NCBI RefSeq assembly: GCF_949987535.1
Contig: NW_026646025.1
Coordinates: forward strand, 2,604,001 to 2,668,000
Reading direction: 5' to 3'
DNA from: Balaenoptera acutorostrata
Taxonomy: Eukaryota; Chordata; Mammalia; Artiodactyla; Balaenopteridae
Length of the DNA: 64,000 nt
In this document: positions 27,374 to 40,360 of the stretch, piece after piece
How positions within the stretch are numbered: position 1 is the stretch's first letter
Layout: each line of letters starts with the position of its first letter
Notes under the pieces: generated by a model
Database searches by the model: none
Told to the model about the DNA's origin: nothing
What the model saw: only the letters and a program-made list of their open reading frames with translations
Position numbers and translations under genes: made by a program

Positions 27374-28263
27374 TGCTACATGACCCTGGTCATCACAGTT
27401 CTCCATGACCTTTGTCATCACAATGCTCTATGTCGCTTTTCATCACAATTCTCAATGACCACTTTAATCACTATGCTCACTGACCATTTTCATCATATTT
27501 CTCTAGTGTCATTACAATACCCCATGGCCCCTTTCTTCACAATGCTCCATGATGCCTGTCATCACAATGCTCCATGGCTTTTGTTATCACAATGCTCCAG
27601 GACCAGTTTCATCACAATTCTCCATCCCCTTTGTCATCATGGTGCCCAATGAAACCTTTCATTAAAATGCTCCATGACACTAGTCATCACAATACTCCAT
27701 GGCCTTTATCGTCACAATGCTCCCATGCACTTTTCATCACGATGTTCCATGAATACTTTCATAACATTGCTCCATGACCATTGTCATCACAATAGTCCAT
27801 ACCCTTGTCAACACAATGCTGCATAATCCCTGTCATCACAATTCGCCATGGTCCTTGTCATCACAATGCTCCATGAACCATGTCATCACAAGGTTCCAGG
27901 ACAGTTGTCATCACAATGATCCAAGATCACATTCATCACAGTGTTCCATGAAACCTGTCACCTCAATGCTTCATAGCCTTTGAATTCACAATGCTTCATG
28001 GCCCCTGTAATCACAGTGCTCCATGACGCCTTTCATCACAATGCTCCAAGACCGCTGTCAACACAGTGCCCCATGATGCCTGCCATCACAAATCTCCATG
28101 GCCTCTCTTACCAAAGAGCTCAATGATCCCTGTCAGCACAATGTTCCATGACAGTTTTCGTCACAATACTCCATGTCCTGTCTCATCACAGAGTTCTCGG
28201 CCCATATCATCACAATGTTCCTTGTCAACTTTAATCACAATGCTCCATACCCTTTCACCACAA
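27374..28263. repeat. B block B6 (890-bp short form)
   Basis: It has the head of the 1,588-bp form (TGCTACATGACCCTGG) but jumps near 27,830-27,845 from CATAATCCCTGTCATCACAA directly to TTCGCCATGGTCC. Compared with the 1,588-bp form this removes 698 bp, 28 monomers. The junction lies in the repeated element TGTCATCACAATTC. The right end carries the CAGTGTTCCATGAAACC variants. Confidence 0.88.
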
Positions 28264-31200
28264 TGCTCCAGAAATCTTGTCATCGCAATGTTCCTTGACC
28301 GTGTCATCACAATTGTCCATGAACCTTGTCATCACAATTCTCCAGAATTCTTGTCATCACCATGTTCCATGGCCGTGTCAACAAAATGCTCCATGGCCAC
28401 TGTCATCACAATGCTCCAGAATTCTTGTCATCACAATGTTCCATGACCGTATCATCACAATGCTCCATAGCCCTTGTCAGCACAGTGCTCCAGAATTCTT
28501 CTCATGACAATGTTTCATGACCGTGTCATCACAATGCTCCATGGCCCTTGTCATCGCAATGCTGCAGAATTCTTGTCATCACAATGTTCCATGACCGTAT
28601 CATCACAATGCTCCATGGCCCTTGTCTGCACAATGCTCCAAAATTCTTGTCATCACAATGTTCCATGGCCGTGTCATCACAATGCTCCATTGCCCTTGTC
28701 ATCTTAATGCTCCAGAATTCCTGTCATTATTATATTCCATGAACGTGTCATCACAATGCTCTATGGCGCTTGTCATCAGAATGCTCCAGAATACTTGTCA
28801 TCACAATATTCCATGACCGTGTCATCACAATGCTCCATGGCCCTTGTCAGTACAATGCTCCAGAATTCTTGTCATCACAATGTTCCATGGCCGTGTCATC
28901 ACAAATCTCCATGAACCTTGTCATCACAATTCTCCAGAATTCTTGTCATCACAATGTTCCTTGACCGTGTCATCACAATGCTCCATGGCCCTTGTCATCA
29001 TAATGCTCCAGAATTCTTCTCATCACAATGTTCCATGACCGTATCATCACAATGCTCCATGGCCCTTGTCATGACAATGCTCCAGCATTCTTCTCATCAC
29101 AATGTTCCATGACCGTGTCATCACAATGCTCCATGGCCACTGTCATCACAATGCTCCAGAATTCTTGTCATCACAATGTTCCATGGCCGTGTCATCACAA
29201 TTCTCCATGGCCATTGTCATCACAATGCTCCAGATTTCTTGTCATCACAATGTTCCATGACCGTGTCATCACAATGCTCCATCGCCTTTGTCATCAGAAT
29301 GCTCCAGAATTCTTGTCATCACAATGTTCCATGACCGTGTCATCACAATGCTGCATGGCCCTTGTCAGCACAATGCTCCAGAATTCTTCTCATGACAATG
29401 TTCCATGACCGTGTCATCACAATGCTCCATGGCCCTTGTCATCGCAATGCTGCAGAATTCTTGTCATCACAATGTTGCATGACCGTGTCATCACAATGCT
29501 CCATGGCCCTTGTCATCATAATGCTCCAGAATTCTTGTCATCACAATGTTCCATGACCCTATCATCACAATGCTCCATGGCGCTTGTCATGACAATGCTC
29601 CAGAATTCTTCTCATCACAATGTTCCATGACCGTGTCATCACAATGCTCCATGGCCACTCTCATCACAATGCTCCAGAATTCTTGTCATCACAATGTTCC
29701 ATACCGTGTCATCACAATCCTCCTTGGCCATTGTTATCACAATGCTCCAGAATTCTTCTCATCACAATGGTCCATGACCGTGTCATCACAATGCTCCATC
29801 GCCTTTGTCATCAGAATGCTCCAGAATTCTTGTCATCACAATGATCCATGACCGTGTCATTAAAATGCTCGATGACCCTTGTCAGCACAATGCTCCAGAA
29901 TTCTTGTCATCACAATGTTCCATGGCCGTGTCATCACAATGCTCCATGGCCCTTGTCATCATAATGCTCCAGAATTCCTGTCATTACTATATTCCATGAA
30001 CGTGTCATCACAATGCTCCATGAACCTTGTCATCACAATTCTCCAGAATTCTTGTCATCACAATGTTCCATGGCCGTGTCATCAAAATGCTCCATGGCCC
30101 TTGTCATGACAATGCTCCAGAATTCTTCTCATCACAATGATCCATGACCGTGTCATAACAATGCTCCATGGCCACTGTCATCACAATGCTCCAGAATTCT
30201 TGTCATCACAATGTTCCATGGCCGTGTCATCACAATGCTCCATTGCCCTTGTCATCATAATGCTCCAGAATTCCTGTCATTACTATATTCCATGAACGTG
30301 TCATCACAATGCTCTATGGCACTTGTCATCAGAATGCTCCAGAATACTTGTCATCACAATGTTCCATGACCGTGTCATCACAATGCTCCATGGCCCTTGT
30401 CAGTACAATGTTCCAGAATTCTTGTCATCACAATGTTCCATGGCCGTGTCATCACAAATCTCCATGAACCTTGTCATCACAATTCTCCAGAATTCTTATC
30501 ATCACAATGTTCCTTGACCGTGTCATCACAAAGCTCCATGGCCCTTGTCATGACAATGCTCCAGAATTCTTCTCCTCACATTGTTCCATGACCGTGTCAT
30601 CACAATGCTCCATGGCCATTGTCATCACAATGCTCCAGAATTCTTGTCATCACAATGTTCCATGGCCGTGTCATCACAATGCTCCATGGCCCTTGTCATC
30701 ATAATGCTCCAGAATTCTTGTCATCACAATGTTCCATGGCCGTGTCATCACAATGCTCCATGGCCCTTGTCATCATAATGCTCCAGAATTCTTCTCATCA
30801 CAATGTTCCATGACCGTATCATCACAATGCTCCATGGCCCTTGTCATGACAATGCTCCAGAATTCTTCTCATCACAATGTTCCATGACCGTGACATCACA
30901 ATGCTCCATGGCCACTGTCATCACAATGCTCCAGAATTCTTGTCATCACAATGTTCCATGACCGTGTCATCACAATGCTCCATCGCCTTTGTCATCAGAA
31001 TGCTCCAGAATTCTTCTCATCACATTGTTCCATGACCGTGTCATCACAATGCTCCATGTCCCTTTTCAGCACAATGCTCCAAAATTCTTGTCATCACAAT
31101 GTTCCATGACCATGTCATCACAATGCTCCATGGCCCTTGTCAGCACAATGCTCCAGAATTCTTGTCATCACAATGTTCCATGGCCGTGTCATCACAATTC

Positions 31201-31863
31201 TCCATGATCCTTGTCTTCACAATTCTCCAGAATTCTTGTCATCACAATGTTCCATCGCCGTGTCATCACAATGCTCCATGGCCCTTGTCATGACAATGCT
31301 CCAGAATTCTTCTCATCACAATGTTCCATGACCGTGTCATCACAATGCTCCATGGCCATTGTCATCACAATGCTCCAGAATTCTTGTCATCACAATGTTC
31401 CATGGCCGTGTCATCACAATGCTCCATGGCCCTTGTCATTACAATGCTCCAGAATTCTTGTCATCACAATGTTCCATGGCCGTGTCATCACAATGCACCA
31501 TGGCCCTTGTCATGACAGTGCTCCAGAATTCTTCTCATCACAATGTTACATGACGGTGTCATCACAATGCTCCATGGCCATTGTCATCACAATTCTCCAG
31601 AATTCTTGTCATCACAATGTTCCATGGCCGTGTCATCACAATGCTCCATGGCCCTTGTCATCATAATGCTCCAGAATTCTTGTCATCACAATGTTGCAGG
31701 ACCGTATCATCACAATGCTCCATGGCCCTTGTCATGACAATGCTCCAGAATTCTTCTCATCACAATGTTCCATGACGGTGTCATCACAATGCTCCATGGC
31801 CATTGTCATCCCAATGCTCCAGAATTCTTGTCATCACAATGTTCCATGGCCGTGTCATCACAA
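28264..31863. repeat. A block A7: 74-bp trimer array, 3,600 bp
   Basis: About 48.6 trimers and clearly mosaic. The head (to about 29,480) follows A1 at offset 27,938. From about 29,490 it follows A6 at offset 4,638, then at 4,490 after losing two trimers (148 bp) between the regions matching 25,389 and 25,619. Its tail with CATGACGGTGTC repeats that of A6. Confidence 0.86.
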
Positions 31864-32753
31864 TGCTACATGACCCTGGTCATCACAGTTCTCCATGACC
31901 TTTGTCATCACAATGCTCTATGTCGCTTTTCATCACAATTCTCAATGACCACTTTAATCACTATGCTCACTGACCATTTTCATCATATTTCTCTAGTGTC
32001 ATTACAATACCCCATGGCCCCTTTCTTCACAATGCTCCATGATGCCTGTCATCACAATGCTCCATGGCTTTTGTTATCACAATGCTCCAGGACCAGTTTC
32101 ATCACAATTCTCCATCCCCTTTGTCATCATGGTGCCCAATGAAACCTTTCATTAAAATGCTCCATGACACTAGTCATCACAATACTCCATGGCCTTTATC
32201 GTCACAATGCTCCCATGCACTTTTCATCACGATGTTCCATGAATACTTTCATAACATTGCTCCATGACCATTGTCATCACAATAGTCCATACCCTTGTCA
32301 ACACAATGCTGCATAATCCCTGTCATCACAATTCGCCATGGTCCTTGTCATCACAATGCTCCATGAACCATGTCATCACAAGGTTCCAGGACAGTTGTCA
32401 TCACAATGATCCAAGATCACATTCATCACAGTGTTCCATGAAACCTGTCACCTCAATGCTTCATAGCCTTTGAATTCACAATGCTTCATGGCCCCTGTAA
32501 TCACAGTGCTCCATGACGCCTTTCATCACAATGCTCCAAGACCGCTGTCAACACAGTGCCCCATGATGCCTGCCATCACAAATCTCCATGGCCTCTCTTA
32601 CCAAAGAGCTCCATGATCCCTGTCAGCACAATGTTCCATGACAGTTTTCGTCACAATACTCCATGTCCTGTCTCATCACAGAGTTCTCGGCCCATATCAT
32701 CACAATGTTCCTTGTCAACTTTAATCACAATGCTCCATACCCTTTCACCACAA
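31864..32753. repeat. B block B7 (890-bp short form)
   Basis: Tandem copy of B6 at offset 4,490 with the same internal junction. One visible difference is GAGCTCCATGATCC near 32,607, where B6 reads GAGCTCAATGATCC near 28,118. Confidence 0.88.
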
Positions 32754-34948
32754 TGCTCCAGAAATCTTGTCATCGCAATGTTCCTTGACCGTGTCATCAC
32801 AATTGTCCATGAACCTTGTCATCACAATTCTCCAGAATTCTTGTCATCACCATGTTCCATGGCCGTGTCAACAAAATGCTCCATGGCCACTGTCATCACA
32901 ATGCTCCAGAATTCTTGTCATCACAATGTTCCATGACCGTATCATCACAATGCTCCATAGCCCTTGTCAGCACAGTGCTCCAGAATTCTTCTCATGACAA
33001 TGTTTCATGACCGTGTCATCACAATGCTCCATGGCCCTTGTCATCGCAATGCTGCAGAATTCTTGTCATCACAATGTTCCATGACCGTATCATCACAATG
33101 CTCCAAGGCCCTTGTCTGCACAATGCTCCAAAATTCTTGTCATCACAATGTTCCATGGCCGTGTCATCACAATGCTCCATTGCCCTTGTCATCTTAATGC
33201 TCCAGAATTCCTGTCATTATTATATTCCATGAACGTGTCATCACAATGCTCTATGGCGCTTGTCATCAGAATGCTCCAGAATACTTGTCATCACAATATT
33301 CCATGACCGTGTCATCACAATGCTCCATGGCCCTTGTCAGTACAATGCTCCAGAATTCTTGTCATCACAATGTTCCATGGCCGTGTCATCACAAATCTCC
33401 ATGAACCTTGTCATCACAATTCTCCAGAATTCTTGTCATCACAATGTTCCTTGACCGTGTCATCACAATGCTCCATGGCCCTTGTCATCATAATGCTCCA
33501 GAATTCTTCTCATCACAATGTTCCATGACCGTATCATCACAATGCTCCATGGCCCTTGTCATGAAAATGCTCCAGAATTCTTCTCATCACAATGTTCCAT
33601 TACCGTGTCATCACAATGCTCCATGGCCACTGTCATCACAATGCTCCAGAATTCTTGTCATCACAATGTTCCATGACCGTATCATCACAATGCTCCATGG
33701 CCATTGTCATCACAATGCTCCAGAATACTTGTCATCACAATGTTCCATGGCCGTGTCATCACAATGCTCCATCGCCTTTGTCATCAGAATGCTCCAGAAT
33801 TCCTGTCATCACAATGTTCCATGACCGTATCATCACAATGCTCCATGGCCCTTGTCTGCACAATGCTCCAAAATTCTTGTCATCACAATGTTCCATGGCC
33901 GTGTCATCACAATGCTCCATTGCCCTTGTCATCATAATGCTCCAGAATTCCTGTCATTACTATATTCCATGAACGTGTCATCACAATGCTCTATGGCGCT
34001 TGTCATCAGAATGCTCCAGAATACTTGTCATCACAATGTTCCATGACCGTGTCATCACAATGCTCCATGGCCCTTGTCAGTACAATGCTCCAGAATTCTT
34101 ATCATCACAATGTTCCATGGCCGTGTCATCACAAATCTCCATGAACCTTGTCATCACAATTCTCCAGAATTCTTGTCATCACAATGTTCCTTGACCGTGT
34201 CATCACAATGCTCCATGGCCCTTGTCATGACAATGCTCCAGAATTCTTCTCATCACAGTGTTCCATGACCGTGTCATCACAATGCTCCATGGCCATTGTC
34301 ATCACAATGCTCCAGAATTCTTGTCATCACAATGTTCCATGGCCGTGTCATCACAATGCTCCATGGCCCTTGTCATCATAATGCTCCAGAATTCTTGTCA
34401 TCACAATGTTCCATGGCCGTGTCATCACAATGCTCCATGGCCCTTGTCATCATAATGCTCCAGAATTCTTCTCGTCACAATATTCCATGACCGTATCATC
34501 ACAATGCTCCATGGCCCTTGTCATGACAATGCTCCAGAATTCTTCTCATCACAATGTTCCATGACCGTGTCATCACAATGCTCCATGGCCACTGTCATCA
34601 CAATGCTCCAGAATTCTTGTCATCACAATGTTCCATGGCCGTGTCATCACAATTCTCCATGGCCATTGTCATCACAATGCTCCAGATTTCTTGTCATCAC
34701 AATGTTCCATGACCGTGTCATCACAATGCTCCATCGCCTTTGTCATCAGAATGCTCCAGAATTCTTGTCATCACAATGTTGCATGACCGTGTCATCACAA
34801 TGCTCAATGGCCATTGTCATCACAATGCTCCAGAATTTTTGTCATCACAATGTTCCATGACCATGTCATCACAATGGTCCATGGCCCTAGTCAGCACAAT
34901 GCTCCAGAATTCTTGTCATCACAATGTTCCATGACCGTGTCATCACAA
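32754..34948. repeat. A block A8: 74-bp trimer array, 2,195 bp
   Basis: About 29.7 trimers. The head copies A7 at offset 4,490 until about 33,560. Inside, a set of trimers near 33,080-33,490 is repeated near 33,820-34,230, a step of exactly ten trimers (740 bp). The end (from about 34,750) is the one shared with A3, A4 and A5, with TGCTCAATGGCCATTG and CAATGGTCCATGG. Confidence 0.86.
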
Positions 34949-36536
34949 TGCTACATGACCCTGGTCATCACAGTTCTCCATGACCTTTGTCATCACAATG
35001 CTCTATGTCGCTTTTCATCACAATTCTCAATGACCACTTTAATCACTATGCTCGCTGACCATTTTCATCATATTTCTCTAGTGTCATTACAATACCCCAT
35101 GGCCCCTTTCTTCACAATGCTCCATGATGCCTGTCATCACAATGCTCCATGGCTTTTGTTATCACAATGCTCCAGGACCAGTTTCATCACAATTCTCCAT
35201 CCCCTTTGTCATCATGGTGCACAATGAAACCTTTCATTAAAATGCTCCATGACACTAGTCATCACAATACTCCATGGCCTTTATCGTCACAATGCTCCCA
35301 TGCACTTTTCATCACGATGTTCCATGAATACTTTCATCACATTGCTCCATGACCATTGTCATCACAATAGTCCATAACCTTGTCAACACAATGCTGCATA
35401 ATCCCTGTCATCACAATTCTCTATGACTGCTGTCATCACAATAATCCAGGACAATTTTCATCACAGTGCTTCATGCCCCCAGTCATCACAGTGCTCCACG
35501 ATACCTTTCATCACAATTCCGAGATGATCAATATCATCACAATGCCCCATGACACTTGTCATCACAATTCGCTATGACCCTTGTCATCACAATACTCGAT
35601 GAACCGTGTCATCACAGTGTTCCAGGACCCATGTCATCACAATGATCCATGTCTACTTCCATCACAATGCTCCAATACCCCTGTCATCACAATGCTCCAT
35701 GGCCCCTGTTATCATATTGCTCCATGATCTCTTTCATCACAATGCTCCATGACCACTGTCATCACCATGCCTCATAACGGCTCTCATCTCAATGCTCCAT
35801 GGCCCCTTTCATCACAATGCTCCATGAACCCTGTCATCACAATGTACCCTGCCCTTTTCATCACAAAGCTCCGTGGGCCCTGTCATCACAAAGCTCCATG
35901 CCCTTGTCATCAAAATGCTCCAGAATTCTTGTCATCATAATGCTCCATGCCAATGTCATCAAAATGCCCCATGACACTTGTCATCACAATGCTCCATGGC
36001 CTTTGTCATCACAATGTTCCATGGCCCCTGTCATCACAGTGCTCCATGATACCTTTCATCGCAAATCTAGATGACCACTGTCATCACAATGCCCCATGAC
36101 AGATGTCATCACAATTCGCCATGGTCCTTGTCATCACAATGCTCCATGAACCGTGTCATCACAAGGTTCCAGGACACTTGTCATCACAATGATCCAAGAT
36201 CACATTCATCACAGTGCTCCATGAAACCTGTCATCTCAATGCTCCATAGCCTTTGTATTCACAATGCTCCATGGCCCCTGTAATCACAGTGCTCCATGAC
36301 GCCTTTCATCACAATGCTCCAAGACCGCTGTCAACACAGTGCCCCATGATGCCTGCCATCACAAATCTCCATGGCCTCTCTTACCAAAGAGCTCCATGAT
36401 CCCTGTCAGCACAATGTTCCATGACAGTTTTCGTCACAATACTCCATGTCCTGTCTCATCACAGAGTTCTCGGCCCATATCATCACAATGTTCCTTGTCA
36501 CCTTTAATCACAATGCTCCATACCCTTTCACCACAA
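34949..36536. repeat. B block B8 (1,588-bp length, hybrid of both long forms)
   Basis: The head and the extra inner monomer are those of the 1,588-bp form. The right end (from about 36,298: CATGACGCCTTTCATCAC, then GACCGCTGTCAACACAGTG) is that of the 1,513-bp form. This is the only block in the window with this combination, and it fits a crossover or conversion between forms. Private changes include CCATAACCTTGTC near 35,373 and CAATTCCGAGATG near 35,515. Confidence 0.85.
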
Positions 36537-38188
36537 TGCTCCAGAAATCTTGTCATCGCAATGTTCCTTGACCGTGTCATCACAATTGTCCATGAACCTT
36601 GTCATCACAATTCTCCAGAATTCTTGTCATCACAATGTTCCATGGCCGTGTCAACAAAATGCTCCATGGCCACTGTCATCACAATGCTCCAGAATTCTTG
36701 TCATCACAATGTTCCATGACCATATCATCACAATGCTCCATAGCCCTTGTCAGCACAATGCTCCAGAATTCTTCTCATGAAAATGTTTCATGACCGTGTC
36801 ATCACAATGCTCCATGGCCCTTGTCATCGCAATGCTGCAGAATTCTTGTCATCACAATGTTCCATGACCGTATCATCACAATGCTCCATGGCCCTTGTCT
36901 GCACAATGCTCCAAAATTCTTGTCATCACAATGTTCCATGGCCGTGTCATCACAATGCTCCATTGCCCTTGTCATCATAATGCTCCAGAATTCCTGTCAT
37001 TACTATATTCCATGAACGTGTCATCACAATGCTCTATGGCGCTTGTCATCAGAATGCTCCAGAATACTTGTCATCACAATGTTCCATGACCGTGTCATCA
37101 CAATGCTCCATAGCCCTTGTCAGCACAATGCTCCAGAATTCTTCTCATGACAATGTTTCATGACCGAGTCATCACAATGCTCCATGGCCCTTGTCATCGC
37201 AATGCTGCAGAATTCTTGTCATCACAATGTTCCATGACCGTATCATCACAATGCTCCATGGCCCTTGTCTGCACAATGCTCCAAAATTCTTGTCATCACA
37301 ATGTTCCATGGCCGTGTCATCACAATGCTCCATTGCCCTTGTCATCATAATGCTCCAGAATTCCTGTCATTACTATATTCCATGAACGTGTCATCACAAT
37401 GCTCTATGGCGCTTGTCATCAGAATGCTCCAGAATACTTGTCATCACAATGTTCCATGACCGTGTCATCACAATGCTCCATGGCCCTTGTCAGTACAATG
37501 CTCCAGAATTCTTGTCATCACAATGTTCCATGGCCGTGTCATCACAAATCTCCATGAACCTTGTCATCACAATTCTCCAGAATTTTTGTCATCACAATGT
37601 TCCTTGACCGTGTCATCACAATGCTCCATGGCCCTTGTCATGACAATGCTCCAGAATTCTTCTCATCACAGTGTTCCATGACCGTGTCATCACAATGCTC
37701 CAGAATTCTTGTCATCACAATGTTCCATGGCCGTGTCATCACAATGCTCCATGGCCCTTGTCATCATAATGCTCCAGAATTCTTGTCATCACAATGATCC
37801 ATGGCCGTGTCATCACAATGCTCCATGGCCCTTGTCATCATAATGCTCCAGAATTCTTCTCATCACAATGTTCCATGACCGTATCATCACAATGCTCCAT
37901 GGCCCTTGTCATGACAATGCTCCAGAATTCTTCTCATCACAATGTTCCATGACCGTGTCATCACAATGCTCCATGGCTACTGTCATCACAATGCTCCAGA
38001 ATTCTTGTCATCACAATGTTCCATGGCCGTGTCATCACAATTCTCCATAGCCATTGTCATCACAATGCTCCAGATTTCTTCTCATCACAATGTTCCATGA
38101 CCGTGTCATCACAATGCTCCATGGCCATTGTCATCCCAATGCTCCAGAATTCTTGTCATCACAATGTTCCATGGCCGTGTCATCACAA
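36537..38188. repeat. A block A9: 74-bp trimer array, 1,652 bp
   Basis: About 22.3 trimers. The head follows A3. It holds the cleanest five-trimer tandem duplication in the window: 36,747-37,116 repeated as 37,117-37,486 (370 bp). Near 37,695 one or more monomers are skipped compared with A8, CAATGCTCCAGAATTC following CGTGTCATCA directly. The end resembles that of A6 and A7 (CATCCCAATGCTCC). Confidence 0.85.
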
Positions 38189-39078
38189 TGCTACATGACC
38201 CTGGTCATCACAGTTCTACATGACCTTTGTCATCACAATGCTCTATGTCGCTTTTCATCACAATTCTCAATGACCACTTTAATCACTATGCTCACTGACC
38301 ATTTTCATCATATTTCTCTAGTGTCATTACAATACCCCATGGCCCCTTTCTTCACAATGCTCCATGATGCCTGTCATCACAATGCTCCATGGCTTTTGTT
38401 ATCACAATGCTCCAGGACCAGTTTCATCACAATTATCCATCCCCTTTGTCATCATGGTGCACAATGAAACCTTTCATTAAAATGCTCCATGACACTAGTC
38501 ATCACAATACTCCATGGCCTTTATCGTCACAATGCTCCCATGCACTTTTCATCACCATGTTCCATGAATACTTTCATCACATTGCTCCATGACCATTGTC
38601 ATCACAATAGTCCATACCCTTGTCAACACAATGCTGCATAATCCCTGTCATCACAATTCGCCATGGTCCTTGTCATCACAATGCTCCATGAACCGTGTCA
38701 TCACAAGGTTCCAGGACAGTTGTCATCACAATGATCCAAGATCACATTCATCACAGTGTTCCATGAAACCTGTCACCTCAATGCTCCATAGCCTTTGAAT
38801 TCACAATGCTTCATGGCCCCTGTAATCACAGTGCTCCATGACGCCTTTCATCACAATGCTCCAAGACCGCTGTCAACACAGTGCCCCATGATGCCTGCCA
38901 TCACAAATCTCCATGGCCTCTCTTACCAAAGAGCTCCATGATCCCTGTCAGCACAATGTTCCATGACAGTTTTCGTCACAATACTCCATGTCCTGTCTCA
39001 TCACAGAGTTCTCGGCCCATATCATCACAATGTTCCTTGTCACCTTTAATCACAATGCTCCATACCCTTTCACCACAA
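38189..39078. repeat. B block B9 (890-bp short form)
   Basis: Same internal 28-monomer gap as B6. It differs from B6, B7 and B10 by reading CAATGCTCCATAGCC rather than CAATGCTTCATAGCC near 38,780, and ATCACCATGTTCC rather than ATCACGATGTTCC near 38,552. It is a separate lineage of the short form rather than a fresh copy. Confidence 0.87.
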
Positions 39079-40360
39079 TGCTCCAGAAATCTTGTCATCA
39101 CAATGTTCCTTGACCGTGTCATCACAATTGTCCATGAACCTTGTCATCACAATTCTCCAGAATTCTTGTCATCACAATGTTCCATGGCCGTGTCAACAAA
39201 ATGCTCCATGGCCACTGTCATCACAATGCTCCAGAATTGTTGTCATCACAATGTTCCATGACCGTATCATCACAATGCTCCATAGCCCTTGTCAGCACAA
39301 TGCTCCAGAATTCTTCTCATGACAATGTTTCATGACCGTGTCATCACAATGCTCCATGGCCCTTGTCATCGCAATGCTGCAGAATTCTTGTCATCACAAT
39401 GTTCCATGACCGTATCATCACAATGCTCCATGGCCCTTGTCTGCACAATGCTCCAAAATTCTTGTCATCACAATGTTCCATGGCCGTGTCATCACAATGC
39501 TCCATTGCCCTTGTCATCATAATGCTCCAGAATTCCTGTCATTACTATATTCCATGAACGTGTCATCACAATGCTCTATGGCACTTGTCATCAGAATGCT
39601 CCAGAATACTTGTCATCACAATGTTCCATGACCGTGTCATCACAATGCTCCATGGCCCTTGTCAGTACAATGCTCCAGAATTCTTGTCATCACAATGTTC
39701 CATGGCCGTGTCATCACAAATCTCCATGAACCTTGTCATCACAATTCTCCAGAATTCTTGTCATCACAATGTTCCATCGCCGTGTCATCACAATGCTCCA
39801 TGGCCCTTGTCATGACAATGCTCCAGAATTCTTCTCATCACAATGTTCCATGACCGTGTCATCACAATGCTCCATGGCCATTGTCATCACAATGCTCCAG
39901 AATTCTTGTCATCACAATGTTCCATGGCCGTGTCATCACAATGCTCCATGGCCCTTGTCATTACAATGCTCCAGAATTCTTGTCATCACAATGTTCCATG
40001 GCCGTGTCATCACAATGCACCATGGCCCTTGTCATGACAGTGCTCCAGAATTCTTCTCATCACAATGTTACATGACGGTGTCATCACAATGCTCCATTGC
40101 CATTGTCATCACAATTCTCCAGAATTCTTGTCATCACAATGTTCCATGGCCGTGTCATCACAATGCTCCATGGCCCTTGTCATCATAATGCTCCAGAATT
40201 CTTGTCATCACAATGTTGCAGGACCGTATCATCACAATGCTCCATGGCCCTTGTCATGACAATGCTCCAGAATTCTTCTCATCACAATGTTCCATGACGG
40301 TGTCATCACAATGCTCCAGAATTCTTGTCATCACAATGTTCCATGGCCGTGTCATCACAA
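39079..40360. repeat. A block A10: 74-bp trimer array, 1,282 bp (shortest)
   Basis: About 17.3 trimers. It is a join of two known pieces. The head (to about 39,730) follows A1 and A2; the tail (39,733-40,360) follows A6 at offset 13,012. Near 40,313 one trimer is missing compared with 27,275-27,373. Confidence 0.86.

Larger units (their letters stand above)
24850..33560. repeat. Tandem duplication of a 4.5-4.6-kb A/B/A segment
   Basis: Segment about 24,850-29,070 is followed by its copy at about 29,490-33,560. The offset is 4,638 in the first part and 4,490 after two trimers (148 bp) drop out of the right copy. The segment contains a whole short-form B block (B6, then B7), so one event appears to have doubled B and its flanks together. 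Confidence 0.82.
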
